Below are positions 46,520 through 60,237 of a stretch of 64,000 bases of DNA, one piece after another. The notes under the pieces were generated by a model. The model did not search any database, was not told where the DNA came from, and saw nothing but the letters and a program-made list of their open reading frames with translations. Source of the DNA: Neoconidiobolus thromboides FSU 785 (taxonomy: Eukaryota > Entomophthoromycota > Entomophthoromycetes > Entomophthorales > Neoconidiobolaceae); the NCBI GenBank assembly GCA_025603075.1, contig MU626263.1:62001-126000 (forward strand). The letters are read 5' to 3'. The translations under genes were made by a program, and so were the position numbers. How positions within the stretch are numbered: the stretch's first letter is position 1; each line of letters begins with the position of its first letter.

Positions 46520-46612
46520 TGAGTGGAAAGATTGTTAGTAAAATCCTTAAAATACATTCTCAAGTAGCGTTTAAAAATGGAAAAAGTGATGAAATTAAAA
46601 AAACATCTTCAT
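46520..46612. mobile_element. rearranged (hybrid) MITE-like copy
   Basis: The left 40 bp match the family in reverse orientation (GAGTGGAAAGATTGTTAGTA) and the right 55 bp in forward orientation (CTCAAGTAGCG ... CATCTTC). Looks like two half elements joined by an inversion. Confidence 0.65.
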
Positions 46613-47873
46613 AGAAATTTATTTTCACTATTATTTTAGATTTGACTTTAGTTGATCAGTTTAAGCCTAACATTTGTATTATTTGCTTATAAAATTTCAA
46701 TATATAAATAAAATATCGTAATGACTATTCATAAAACTATCTTTTTAACTTTAACATATAAAATTAGTTGATTTGCGTTAAAATTTACAATCGAAAATAA
46801 AATATAAAATTTATTTAATGTAATAGACCTTAGTAAAAAAATTATTACAGCCTTAACTTAAATATTAAATTGGTTAGCTTTAATCAATATTTTTTCAAAA
46901 AGCAATATGTTTGTACCAGTGTTTGTTATGAAAAATAAAACAAAATAAGCATAATATTAATAGCTTTTATAAAAATTAAATAGCGTGATTTAAAATAAAA
47001 ATCATAATAATAGTATTAAAAAACTTTACTAAAAAGCTTTGACTTATTTTTAACTAAATAAAGTGGAAAAAGGAAAGTAAAACCCCTTATCCTAAAAAAG
47101 CTATAGTTTTGGTATTCTAATATTTTATTAGTGATGATATAAAGTTAGCTTATTAGCTAAAATATTTTAAAACGTAAAGGACAAAAGTCAGATCAAGTTT
47201 CTTATTGAGGGTAATTTTATAAAAGATGGTACAAAGTATTAAAATTTTTGTTAACCAGCATTAATTTTACATCAATGTTCTTTGCTGATTGACTATGGCT
47301 TTTTTAAAACTTCATAGGGAAATATTGTAACTTTTTTTCAACTTTGACTCTGTATACCTAAAACGACCAGTTCGTCTTTTAAGCATTTTTTCTTAAGTTG
47401 AGATTTTATGTAATCTATAAGACAAAAATAGTTTATCATATTCAAGTATACTATTGTTGTATCAACGTTATTTAAATCTAAACATCTAGATTTATTATTA
47501 ATCAAGAATAATTGCATATTTTGGGTGAGAGTATTATGACTAAATAGCATCTAATAGCATGTATTCAACAGGATGCAAACAATAGTTTATGCTCTGTATT
47601 TAAGTAGCTAATAAAAAATAAAAAAATATTAAATACAAAATGACTACTGATAATTTGATTTTTATACATAGGTAAATTTAAAGAACTTATTAAAAACTAG
47701 ATATTTTTGATTTAATTTAGGTTTATTATTAAATCCACAATCAACAATAAGCAAAAAAGTCAAAATTTCATACAACTTGCTCCAAATTTATAACTTTTGC
47801 AGTAATTAAATCTAGACAAAAATTGAACTTTGGATTAGTTTGAACCTATTTTTGACATTAATCAGAGTAATCT
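46613..47873. other. AT-rich intergenic DNA
   Basis: No gene recognised. A further faint trace of the MITE internal segment may lie near 47020-47090 (CTTTACTA ... GTGGAAAAAGG). Confidence 0.35.
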
Positions 47874-48873
47874 ATGGACAATACCGACTTTGATGAAACA
47901 GATTTATACCCTTCAAGTTCCAAGAGTTTTATCAATAAGCCCAAAGCTGTCTTAGAAACGAACAATTATGAGAAGCTAACATTTAAACTAAAATTAAGGT
48001 TTCAATCTGGAAAAGATTTGGAAATTACAATCAATGGTATAAATAACACTTTTAAAAATATTAAAGACTTGGTATTATTTTTCTTATCCATTATATTAAT
48101 TACAGATTAATCTTTTATTTAGGCGTCAAAAAAAATACATGTAGAAGACTCACGTTATATACGCTTAATTTACCAAGGAAAAATACTAAAGGAAGATAAT
48201 AACGTTTTTGAACTGATTGAAAAAGTGAACAAGGAACAAGATATCGCCACAGAATCTATTTCAAGCCATCTAAAATACGGAAGCACTGATCATCCTATTC
48301 CATTGATGTATCAAAGCAACCACGGTTTTATAGGCTCTTTAAACTCGCCAATAGTAATCCAAGCTATGATTTTAGAATCCTTACCAAATAATGAAGAGCC
48401 CGAGGTAATGGTTATAACAATTGAATAATAATAAACCTAATGTTATCAGTTAAAACAAATTGTACCATCTACCGGATTTGATAGGTTGAGAGAGGCTGGT
48501 TTTTCAGAACAAGATATTCATCAGCTTCGACAACAATTTCAAATGGCACATAATATTGACGGTACTACTAACGATCCTGAAGAACAAGATAGAAATCGAA
48601 GGCTTGAGGAAGCTTGGATTGATAATACAAACCAAACGTTACCAGATGGTATTGCTATTGGTTGCTATTATCAAATGGTTCAAGGAATGGTATTGGGTTT
48701 CTTTGGTTCCTTCATAGCAGTTGTTTTTATTAGTGATAAAATGTTCACTAGATATCAACAGTTAGGTAAGGTTTTGTTTGAATTTTGAATTATTTGAGCT
48801 AAACTGTTTTTAAGGGCTTGCGTTCGGATTTTTAATTAATATTGGATTTGGATGTATTTTGGCCATTCAATAG
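47874..48873 (+). CDS. DSC3: Dsc E3 ligase complex subunit 3 (Dsc3)
   Basis: Subunit of the membrane-embedded Dsc/Tul1 ubiquitin ligase of the Golgi and endosome, which cleaves SREBP or targets membrane proteins in fungi. Four exons: 47874-48071, 48123-48404, 48450-48765, 48815-48873; introns 45-51 nt; 284 residues. The N-terminal ubiquitin-like fold (DUF2407) contains LTFKLKLRFQSGKDLEITI and YIRLIYQGKIL. The C-terminal DUF2407_C domain has GFDRLREAGFSEQDIHQLRQ and QDRNRRLEEAWIDN, followed by two membrane spans (about 225-250 and 265-284) reaching the stop. Both domains in this order define Dsc3. Confidence 0.92.
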
Positions 48874-50867
48874 TATAGTTTAATTTAATGTCTGGAGTAT
48901 TTTTTTTCAATTTGAGTTTATTTATATAAATGTCGTAATATTTAATTATTTATGTGGTTTAAATTTTTAACTATTGATTTATTTATGTACATATGAAATA
49001 AAGGTAGTATTGATTATCATAATGTAGCTAAAGGTATTTTTATTTTTATTAATTAAATTACTATTTAAATAAAAGTAAATTAAGAGTTAAATAAGTTCAA
49101 ATAAATAAAAGTGTACTACTATTTTATTAGTAACTATTCCATTGATGCCACCTTCAATTCATAATAATAACACTATTTATCTTATCAGAGGCCATTATCG
49201 TATTAATAAAGACGATCGTTTTTACTTACAATCTTCTAACTTTATTATTACTCTCACTTTAGATCAATTCAATGCTTAAACAAAAGTCATATAATTGTAT
49301 ACATAGTATAGCGTTAATACTAACATACTCAATGATAGTAATTGAATTGATTGAATTTAAGGTTAAACAATGATTATCTCTAATAAAAATATACTAGCAT
49401 TTAAAGAAGCAAATAGTAAAAAGTATGCCATCATCTTTGTATATTAAAATTGCTTTATCGGATTAAATACACTACTTGAAGGTGGTAAATAGCTCTAATA
49501 TTGCTAATATTGGTGTGAGAGATTTTTTTAAACTTTTTAATGATAAATAGTCAATTCAAAATAAAAAATAGGACAGTAAGCTAACTAATAATTAGTAGCT
49601 TTACAAAGTTAAACAGTTGTAGGATTTTACTATTATATATAGTTATACTATCAATTGTATAGATTATGTTATAAAATAAGTGAGTTAAACTATGATACTA
49701 TAAGTGAATAAATTATTTGTATATTCAAAAGTTATAAATTCAGTATAAAGCTACTATTTAGTTAACCTTTTTTAACAGTAGCATAATTAATATAGTAACT
49801 TATTTAAAAATCCATAAAAACTGGTTTAATTAAAACTTTTACTCCATAAAATTTTATCAAACATAAAATTTTTAAAAATTAGCCTTAAAATAAAATATTT
49901 AAATAGAATGTTACTTTATTAATGTATTTTTAAATAATTAATTTTTACATAAATTTATTAATTCAATAAATAGATAAATATAAAACAAAACTTTAATTAA
50001 GAGCAATCAATATTATATTAAATATAAGAAATACTATGCTTGACATTACAATATATTTAATAAGAAATTAATTAAAGTGTGTGATAATTTTAATTCTAAA
50101 GCATAGCCAACAGAATCCAGTTAAAAAAAGTCAATTCACTTACATCACGAGGTTTCAATAAAAAATAATTGTTTTTATCTCCTACTTTTAAAAATTTCAT
50201 TCTTTAATAGTCATTATTTTGGCAATATAATAAGAGTTTTTTTCAATATAACAGTAATACAGAAACTAGCCAACTTATATAAGTGAATTTTAAAAAAACT
50301 CGTTATTGAACAAATTTAAACTCCAGCTTACCTCATTTTAATTTTTTATATTTACAACATTCAGAATTGTTCAGTTAAACGAAATATTTTTTTATAATTT
50401 TTCCGTTAGTTAAACCACCCAACTAATTCATCAATCTAATCACTTTAAATCATTGCTATTAAAACTTAAGTATTTGTATTTTTTAAAATAATATAAAGAA
50501 AACTAAACTTTATATTATAATTTATTGTATGTTTATATTGACATAATAATCTATTAGCCATTATGTTAATAATCTTCCATCTCACACAAATTTTCTATAT
50601 TAATAAATTTTTTACCATGCGATGACTATTCTTGGCTTTCAGTAAAATTTAGACAACTTCATTTGATTCGTTGAAATTTCACAACTCAAAGCAAAAAAGC
50701 AGGGTAAAAATAAGCTAAGATATCAATTTCCAATTTAATAATTTAAAAAAAATAGTTATCCTTATCCTATTATTTTTTATTTATTGTATTCAAATTCATT
50801 TCTATATCTTGAGGTTGATTTAATTCTTTATTGACTATTTTTCATTACTTTTTCTTATGAAAATTCA
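48874..50867. other. 2-kb AT-rich intergenic region
   Basis: No convincing gene or repeat copy. A 44-codon frame at 49145-49279 stands alone and has no known pattern. The last 250 bp are the promoter of the kinase. Confidence 0.4.
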
Positions 50868-53800
50868 ATGGAAAACATTAATTTAAATTTGGCTAAACAG
50901 TTAAACTCAACTAAAGATACAACTAATAGTAAACTTAAAGATGAAAAAGGAACCAGTGATAACTCAAAATCAAGTAGTCCAAATAGTATCTTTGCTCCAA
51001 CAATACCTACTTCTTCTGTCATACCATCCATATGTTCGATAGGTAATTTATTTTAAATTTATATTCTATATAAATTAACTTTAAAAGTACACAAATATGA
51101 AGCAAACAACGAAAAGGAACAAGATACCCAACAAAAACCAGCAATAATTAAAGAAAAAAACAATTTACCAGCAAAGATAACTACTACTTTTACAGATAAT
51201 CCCAATGTGCTTAATAATTCAACTAGACAGTTAAATCGAGCACCAAAGAATTTGAATGATAAATCAAACCAATTTCAAACTAATTCATTAAATTCAAGAC
51301 CATTTTCCATGTTTGGTGGTATCACAGCGGATCCATTTAAAGACCCGTTTGTTTATCAAAGTAAAGTAGAAGCTAACAATAATAAAAATGCTACTCCAAA
51401 CGCTCAGCCAGTGGCACCCAAAGTGCCCGCATTGATATCCAAATTATTAGATGAAAAGCTAACCAAGAAAGTAGTGGTAAGCGATATTGAACAAAAACCT
51501 ATACGGCCAAGAAGGAACAGCCATGGTCTATCTAATTTAGCAGTTCAAAGCTTTAATAATTTAGCCAAAAAGAGAGGTACTATTCTACCAAAAGATGATG
51601 TCCCACCTTCCCCATCAAGTTTAACTCCAGCCCAAGAGTTTATTCAACAATCAAGTTCTATTATTATTCCAAGGGCTAAATCACCTATCTTATCTGCAGA
51701 AGATACTCTGTCTTCTTCAGTAGAATCTGGTCTTTCACTTGATGGTTCTTATTTAGCTTCTTCACAATCAGTAAAAGCTCATTTCCCATTTTTAAAGTCA
51801 AAGACACCCATTTCTTTATTAGAAGCATCTCAAAATTCATCTTCCGGTAAACCATCACCAATTCAATTAAATACACTATCAGATGAAAAAAAGAATAGGA
51901 GATCTTATTCTGCTTTATCTTCTCCAACTCAAGTACCAGCTGCTTTAAGGAGACACTCTCAGTCTAGGGTAACTAGAGGCTATCGACACAAACCTTTATT
52001 AGAACAATCAAAAAGGAGTTCTTCTAATTTAAGAGAAAATAGTTTCCCATCTTCAGTTAATACAAGCGATATAGGGGAAGATTCTGAAGGTCAAGATTCG
52101 GATGCAGTATCTGGTTTACAAGAAAAAGAAGCTTATTCACGAGTATTACCTGAACTTGAATATGAAGATTCTGTCAATGGACTTGATCCAACAGACCAAT
52201 TTTTACCCTTAGGAGATATACGACAATCATTGATTGAAGAAGTGAGATTAGCTCAACAAGCAGCCCATGAAGAAATATTAAGTATTGTTATTGAATGGTA
52301 TCGTAATCAAGGAATTATTGAATCAGGATGTCCATTTAATTGTACGCAACATCCATGTCATCATTTTACATCTCAAAAAGAGTTACCAGTGAATAATCCA
52401 ACAGTTAAAGAACATAAGCCTAGTAAATCTCAACATCTACCCATTCCATTACCAAGGCATCCATCCTTAGATAAAAGAAGCCATAAAGTATTAAAATTTC
52501 GGTTACATTCGAATAGTTGGCCACCCACTTATTTAGTATCTTCACATACTATATTGTTAAATGAAATTAATGCTGTAGCACAACAAATTTTAAATTTAGA
52601 TTTTGAAGTAATGGTAACCACTTCTATATGTACTGAAATAATGAAACAACTTCAACGATTACAAATTGAACAAAGAAGGATGACAGTTGGTAATGCAGAA
52701 GCAGAAGTATTATTATCCAAATTAATCTTTGAATTTTCTCCTGTTAGTCGATTAGTAGAAGGTTTGAAAGATTTTGATTTAACTCAAAATGAGGTTTTAC
52801 TTTATGAAGCTCAATTACAATCTACAGCTCCACCATCTCCGTCTCCTTTACGTCATTCCTATTCTTTTACAAGCGAAGATGGTAAAGCTATTAAATCTTC
52901 GATTGCTAATGCACCTAAAAAATCACCTTTTGGTTCACCAGAAAAAATATCTTCCTTATCTCAATTGTTTGGTCGATATAAAGAACCTGTTAATGATTTA
53001 ATATCCCCATTATCACCCATTGAAGGTAAATTAAATTTAACAAAAGCCAATCATTTAAGTCCGCATTTACCATTAAGCTCCAATGCATCTTCACCTGATT
53101 TAAGATCCAAACCTACATTTGTTTCTGATTCTAGTACTGATGATATACCTAAAATAACTAAAGCTAATAACAAAACTAATAATAGTAATTTCAATGTCTC
53201 ACCAGAATTGCATCTTCCTACTTTAACTACATCTGAAGATCCATTAAAACAATTACCATTACAATTTACTTTATCTCCACCAACAATACCTAGTCCACGT
53301 AGAAAATCAGAAATACCAATAATGAAGGATAGTTTTAATTTAAGACCAAGTCCAAAATTAATGCCCAGTTCCTTATCAACTAATCAACATTTACCAATAA
53401 CATCTTATTCTGTACCAGCTAAAAGAGAAAAAACACATACTAAAGGATCTAAAAGTGTAGTTAATTTATTTAAAAATATGGGATTCATTAGTAATAAAAG
53501 TGGAGGTATACCGAAAGATGGCTCATTTCCAGTCTCAAGAAAAAGTAAAAAAATGGATGATTCTAGGCCATTAAGTCCAGTTTTATTAAGAGTATCCAAT
53601 AGTCATCATCGTAGTCAATCGGCTGATTCTGGATTAATTAAACGCTTTTCAAGCCCAATACCAGCTACACAAACATTAGAAAATAGTGATACAACTCCAT
53701 TTGATTCGAATTCAATACCCAACAGTAAACCCATGTTACCACCAATCATATGTCGATTATGTGAAATCCCAATACCATGTGATCAGTTTGATTTTCATTC

Positions 53801-55937
53801 CAAATATTGTTTAATTCGACAAAATTATGAAATTGAAATGATGCAACATCGACACAATCTAAGTAAAATTAATACCAATTTAGAACGTCAACGTCAATTA
53901 CTTTCATCAACTACAAGTTCCGCTTATCTAGATCTAATTCCATTACAACGTTGTGAATCTTTATTAAAATTAATTACTAAAATTACTCAAATGGATTTAA
54001 AACCTAGGGATGTAATTGTTAGTAAATCCCATCGTTATTCTTCTAAGATAAAAGAATTATTACTTACAAGTAATAAAAAATGGAATGATCCTATTATTAA
54101 AACAGGTGGAGAACAATTATTAGCATTATTACCAAAATTAGTTAATACTATTATTAATTATCGAGATCAACAAATACCTGAAAGTTCACCCTCAATTGGT
54201 GGATTATCCCCAGGTTCTTTATTAACACCATTAACTAACTCTGCTCAACCTTCTCCAGGTACTAGTCCTAAGGAAAGCTTTTTAGAAAAATCTTTTTTTA
54301 ATTTAAGAAAAAGACATCAACGTACAACTAGCAGTACATCTACTAATTCTAGTTCACCTGAACCTGAAAATACATCTACATCTAAAAAATTAGTTAGTTT
54401 ATTAATTGGTATGTTAAAAAAGAATCATAAAAAACCGAATGAAAGTACAAGTACAATTATACCAAGAGATGAGCCTATTCAATCTCCTATTAGTGAACAA
54501 TCAATCATTAATCGTAAATCAAATATACCTTCAATTGATGATTTTGAAATTATTAAACCAATATCACGTGGTGCTTTTGGAAGAGTTTATTTAGCACGAA
54601 AAAAAACAACTCAAGATTTATTTGCTATTAAAGTAATTAAAAAAGATGATATGGTAAGAAAAAATATGGTACGACAAGTTATGACGGAAAGAAAAGTAAT
54701 GGCATTAGCATCTACTCCTTATGTAGTCAGTATGTTTTTTGCATTTCATTCCCAAAACTATTTATATTTGGTAATGGAATATATGATTGGTGGAGATTTA
54801 AGTTCCCTTTTACAAGGGTTTGGTATCTTTTCAGAAGAAATGGCTCAATTTTATGTAGCAGAAACAGTGTTAGCATTAGAATATTTACATAAAAATGGAG
54901 TGATTCATAGAGATTTAAAACCAGATAATATATTAATTGATGCAGATGGGCATATTAAATTAACAGATTTTGGATTATCTAGGATATCTATTAAAGAACC
55001 AGAAATTGATTCTTTACCCAACAAAATTCAACGATCTAAATCTAAGTTATTTAAAAGAAATCAATCGAAAAAAAATAAAGAATCTAAGAATAGTAAAGAA
55101 AAATCAAAAACTACATTAAACAAAGGAGATACTAATAAAAGTAAAGAATATGTCAAACCACCCAGTAATCGAGCGTTATTAGGAACACCTGATTATTTGG
55201 CACCTGAGCTATTGTTAGGTATTGGTCATGATTCTTCTGTTGATTGGTGGGCTTTAGGTGTTTGTTTATTTGAATTTTTAGTTGGTCATCCACCTTTTAT
55301 GGATGATACACCTGAAGATATCTTTAACAATATATTGAATTTGAAAATACAATGGCCATCCGAAAATTATTTATCATATGAATCGATTGATTTAATACAA
55401 CATTTATTAATACCAGATCCTTATAAAAGGTACAAATCTAAAGATATTAAAAAACACTTATTTTTTAAGTCAATTGAATGGGATAATTTAATCAATTTAG
55501 AAGTACCATTTAAACCTAATCCAGAAGGTAAATTAGATACTAGTTATTTTGAATTAAGAAATCAAAGACCAGATATATTAAAACATCAATTGGAAGATAA
55601 TGATTTATTTGAAAATGATTTATTAACGGAAGGTTCTTCATCTTTAGCAGATCATCAATCGATTCCTATTACTTCTCCTCCTTTAAAGCCAACAAATACA
55701 AAGGAAAAGAATGATAATAATAATAATAATAATAATAATAAAGGAAAGAAAGATAGTAACAATATTAGTGAAAAAGTAGATGGAGTACAAGAAGGAATTC
55801 ATAATAATAATGAAGATTTTGATTCATTTCAATATAAGAATTTAGAATTATTATCGGAATATAATAAGGAAATGGCTAATGTAACTAAATGGTTACAAGA
55901 ATCTGTAGCTCCAAACCAAAATAATAATAATACTTGA
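50868..55937 (+). CDS. Rim15/Cek1-like AGC protein kinase (Greatwall type)
   Basis: Large AGC kinase of the Rim15/Cek1/Greatwall group, which phosphorylates endosulfines to inhibit PP2A-B55 at quiescence. Exons 50868-51042 and 51088-55937 (45-nt intron), 1,674 residues. The N-terminal 900 residues are Ser/Pro-rich and disordered; I see no PAS domain there. A zinc-finger-like unit [20 protein letters not shown] sits near 945-965. The kinase domain starts about 1207: [20 protein letters not shown] (Lys), [12 protein letters not shown] near 1330 and TDFGLSR. An insert of about 65 basic residues splits the activation loop before [13 protein letters not shown], typical of this group. AGC C-tail residues and an Asn-rich tail follow. 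All key catalytic residues are present. Confidence 0.92.
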
Positions 55938-56128
55938 TATTAATGATGGGAGTGAAAGTAAGTTGAAATAATAATACATAATAATAAGTGGATAAAGTAG
56001 ATAAGAGATGAGATGTTAGTTTTTTTATTGTTTTTTGTTAAAGTGTTGTGGTTAGTTCTATTTTTTTAATAAAAAGTTTATTTTTTTTATATTCTATTGT
56101 TTTTATAGTTAATAAGTGAATTATAATA

Positions 56129-56228
56129 TGGGAATATATTTTTGTATCTAATGATTTTACTAATAGTTTTTCCATTCAAATACTGCTTAAAAAATGGAAA
56201 AGTGATAAAACCAAAAAAAAACAGCCCC
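56129..56228 (+). mobile_element. MITE-like repeat, copy 17
   Basis: Forward copy, GGGAATATATTTTTGT to ACAGCCCCA. Ends 41 bp from the AFG2 stop, so it may overlap the AFG2 3' UTR. Confidence 0.85.
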
Positions 56229-56269
56229 ATATATTAACAAATAATTAAATAACTTCTATTTTTATTTTT

Positions 56270-59132
56270 TTAAACTTCTGTCAATTGAGAACCTATTTTA
56301 AATTGATGGTAAAATTGCAACATTTCTGAAGTTATATTACGTTTTAACCCATTATTTAAAATTTCTTTAAAATCGGATAATTTTACCTAAAAGAAATTAA
56401 AATAACTTATAATAAACAATAAAAACTTACAAATTTGTTCTCCATTGATTTCATTATACAATTCATTGCAGCTTCTTGGCAAAGATGAACAATTTCAGCA
56501 CCTGAACAACCTTCCGTCTAATTAAATTAACTTAAATAACAATATGAAACTATCAATAATAATCTAATTACCTGTTTCACTAAATAATCAATATCAACAT
56601 CTTCATAAAATGGTATTTTTCTACTTTGAATATTAAATATTTCTTTTCTAGTAGTATTATCTGGTGGTCCAACATATAATATTCGATCCATTCTACCAGG
56701 CCTTAATAGAGCTGGATCCTAATCAAAGTTCAATTATTATAAACAAATTAACTAAATTCTTATTTTAAAGTTACAATAACATCCGGTCTATTAGTAGCAC
56801 CAATAACTGTAACGTGATTTAATTGATCAATACCATCTAACTCAATTAAAAACTGCGCTAGAACTCTTTCTTGAACTGAAGCAGTTTGATTATTGGCTTC
56901 TCTTTTCACTGTTAATGCATCTAATTCATCAAAAAATATAATACTAGGTTGTGTTTGTCTAGCTTTTCTAAATACTTCTTTTAAATTTTTTTCACTCTGA
57001 CCTACATATTTATCAAATAATTCAGGTCCTTTGACTAATAGGAAATTTAATCCAGATTCGGTTGCTAATGCTTTAGCCATCAATGTTTTACTACATCCTG
57101 GGGGGCCATAAAAGAGTAATCCCTTGGGTGGTGATATTCCAAATTTAGTAAATATTTCAGGTTGTTTTAAGGGCCATTCTACTGATTCTTTTAATTTTTG
57201 TCGTATATCATGTTGCCCTCCGATATCACTCCAATATACTTTAGGTACTTCAATTGCTACCTAGATTATAAATTAAAATATTTAGTTTTCATTTATTAGT
57301 ATTTTATTGTTATTTACTTCTCTCATAGCGCTTGGTTTAATTAAATTAAAAGCAGTAATTAAATCACTATATTCAAGTTTTAATTCATTAACTATAAAAA
57401 AATAATATGAATATTCAATATAATTACAATTATAATTTAACTTACTATCCGATTCTTGTTTTTCTATATTTCTTTTAATAGCCATTAGTCCTGCTTCTTT
57501 AACTAAAGAACTTAAATCTGCTCCCACATAACCGTAAGCTTTATCTGAAATATCTGAAATTTGTTGTTGAGTTAATTCATGATAAGTATCTTTTAATAAT
57601 GTATTTAATATATCAAATCGATCTTCAGAATTTGGTATTCCTAAATAACATTAATGTTAATGTTAAAATTAGTGTTAAAATTATATGTTAAAATTAAATA
57701 ATTATAACTCAACAATTACCAATTTCAATTTCAACATCAAATCTACCCGGTCGACGTAATGCTGGATCAATTGAATGTAATCGATTGGTGGTTCCAATTA
57801 CCATGACCTTAGAACTGGTTTCATTACCTATGCCGTCCATTAATGTTAAAAAAGTAGCCACAGTTCTCTTCTCAAGTTCCGATTGGGACTAAAATAATAT
57901 TAGTAAATATTGTGGATTATACTTTTCATTCTCTATTTTTATTTTGCTTACACTTTCTCTATTTGGACAAATAGCATCAATTTCATCAATACAAATAATA
58001 CAAGGTTGATTTAATTTTGCTTTTTGAAATAATTCTTTTATCTAAATAATAATAAATATTATTACTATATAAAATAAGCTACAATTATAGACTTACCCTT
58101 TCTTCTGTTTCGCCCACATATCTTGAAGATAAATCCGGAGCGGATATCAATAATGTAAACACGTTAAAATATTCAGCCATTGATTTAGCTAATAAAGTTT
58201 TGCCCGTTCCTGGTGGACCAAATAATAGTATACCTTTACTTGGTTTTAAATTATATTTCAACAATAAATCTTCTTTTTCAAAGGTGAATTGTATTAATTT
58301 TCTTATACTTTCGATCTCTTTTTTTATACCTCCGATTTTTAATTCCACATGGGATTTGGTTGATGCTGCTTTTTTACTTGTTATGTCTAAGATAGATTGG
58401 TTGAGGTTATATTTTCCTATTAAGTTAGGGGTAGCGTTTTCATTAATACTTTCAATTTTGAATAAATATGGTTTGCCACTTAAATTAATCGTTATAATCT
58501 CTCCGATTATTACATATTCTAATATTCCTGTTTAACTTCATTAGTTTTACTCTACTTCAAAAAACAAAACCCTCCACTTACCTAATAATTGTTCAATATA
58601 TTGTTTAAAATCTTTAATATCATTAACTTCTTTTGCAATGGGTACTAAGCTCACTTTTTTAATATCTATAATTTCTTTTTGAATTTCTTCTATTCGCATA
58701 ACTCTCACTTCATCTCCATGAAACCCATTTAAATTTCTTATTGTGTCATCAGTCACTATCAAATCTATAAAAATGATTTATACTTAAATTCAAGTTCTAT
58801 CAATAATAATATTTGATTAACTTTAAATTACCTTTTTCCTTCAACTCAAAACTTGGCCATACTCGAGCAATTACTCTTTTTTCTATAAGCTACTAAAAGT
58901 GGTTAGTATCAAGCTGAAAAACTACCTTATCCCTCCATCTCTTTGACTCTTTATTTCAAAAGATTAATAATAATCTTACCTCTTCTTCTTTTTTAATTAA
59001 ACAGTAATCATTTGTTTTTAAATTTAACTTAAGCATTGTTTCAATTGACATGATTACTTTTCGATTAGGCTTGATTGGTAGACTATTGTCTTTCGTTGTT
59101 TTAGATGATAGTTTTAATATGAAGTTGGACAT
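56270..59132 (-). CDS. AFG2: AAA ATPase Afg2/Drg1 (SPATA5-like)
   Basis: Tandem AAA ATPase that releases Rlp24 from pre-60S ribosomes in the cytoplasm. Twelve exons: 58980-59132, 58832-58889, 58582-58764, 58097-58527, 57952-58041, 57720-57888, 57446-57640, 57318-57391, 56775-57260, 56572-56718, 56431-56517, 56270-56386; 729 residues, every join in phase. D1 has [13 protein letters not shown] and [13 protein letters not shown]2 has [23 protein letters not shown] and LLRPGRMDR. The Cys in the D2 Walker A (GPPGCSKT) and [15 protein letters not shown] are typical of Afg2/SPATA5 rather than Cdc48. Start ATG 59132; the frame is open further up but lacks an ATG. N-domain shorter than in yeast. Confidence 0.94.
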
Positions 59133-60237
59133 TGTTTCTAAAATTGAAAATGAAAATGAAAATAAAGCTGAAAATGAGAAGTCCACTCTTTAAACTATTT
59201 AGTAGTTTGAGTATGTGTAGGGATTTTAAATTGCTTTCCTTTTTTAGTGATGTTTTTGGAGGAATTTTTGATGCTATTAGTAGTTGAAAACAATACTTGT
59301 TTATTTAGTAATAAATGGGCAATTATTTGAATAATTTAATATACAAATAAACTGTAAAATCTATATGATATGATAGCGACTTCATAATATAAGGTTTTAT
59401 TTCTTTATTTTAGAATGAAACTTGTTTTTGGAAGACTTTATAACTTTTTCGTAGCATATATATTAACTGATATAATCAAATTTACTTTTATTGTGTAGTA
59501 TATAGTAAAAAAAATAGCATGTTAAATTGAAGATTAAATATCCGACAAACTCAAGCTATTCAGGTATATCAAGATGGTAGAAGACAAGTAATAATTGATG
59601 GAAATGTCAATAATATTCATTTTAAATAAATTTATTTTTAGAAACTGAGTTTAAAAATAACCGAGAAAAATGGACGGGGCAAAATCAAAAAAGAATGAAA
59701 AGTTAAAGTAAAAGCAAGGATTAAGGATTCGGATACATCAAAGCTAGTTCAACTTGTTAAGTTTTTTAAAAAGACACATCAAATAAAAGCCACTTTAATT
59801 TTTATCTTCTTTTAACAATAGCTTTTGCTGTCATCAATTATTTAGGCTATTAATAAACTATCTTTTTATTAACCAAGGGTTAATTTGATAAGAAATTACA
59901 AAAACGGCATTAAAATTAAATTCGAGTTTATTAAACTTTCACAAAAATTAAATTCTAATTAAAATCTTAGGGTACAAACGGCTCTTTGCAATGACTGATA
60001 AATAATAATAATAATAGCCTATTATTATAATCAAATTAGATCATTTTCATATAAACCCTTTAATGAGCCAATCTTACTCATACTTCAACTTACTAGCTAT
60101 TGGTCAAGTTTAGAAATAAAAACTAGCTCCATGGCGCAATTTTATTAAATACTAGTGAACTAAAAACTATAAAATAAAATTCAAAATTCAAGATTTAGAA
60201 ACTAATTAACTATTCTAACTATTCTAATTAAAACAAA
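59133..60237. other. divergent intergenic region AFG2 / PsuG
   Basis: About 1.1 kb of AT-rich DNA between two divergent starts. No gene or repeat seen; a short (AAT)n run lies near 60001-60015. Confidence 0.4.

Noticed and set aside
49145-49279. 44-codon ATG frame
   Set aside because: Isolated, short, no homology pattern; not called as a gene.
59133-59186. Longer N-terminus for AFG2
   Set aside because: The extension begins with GTG; the first ATG is at 59132.
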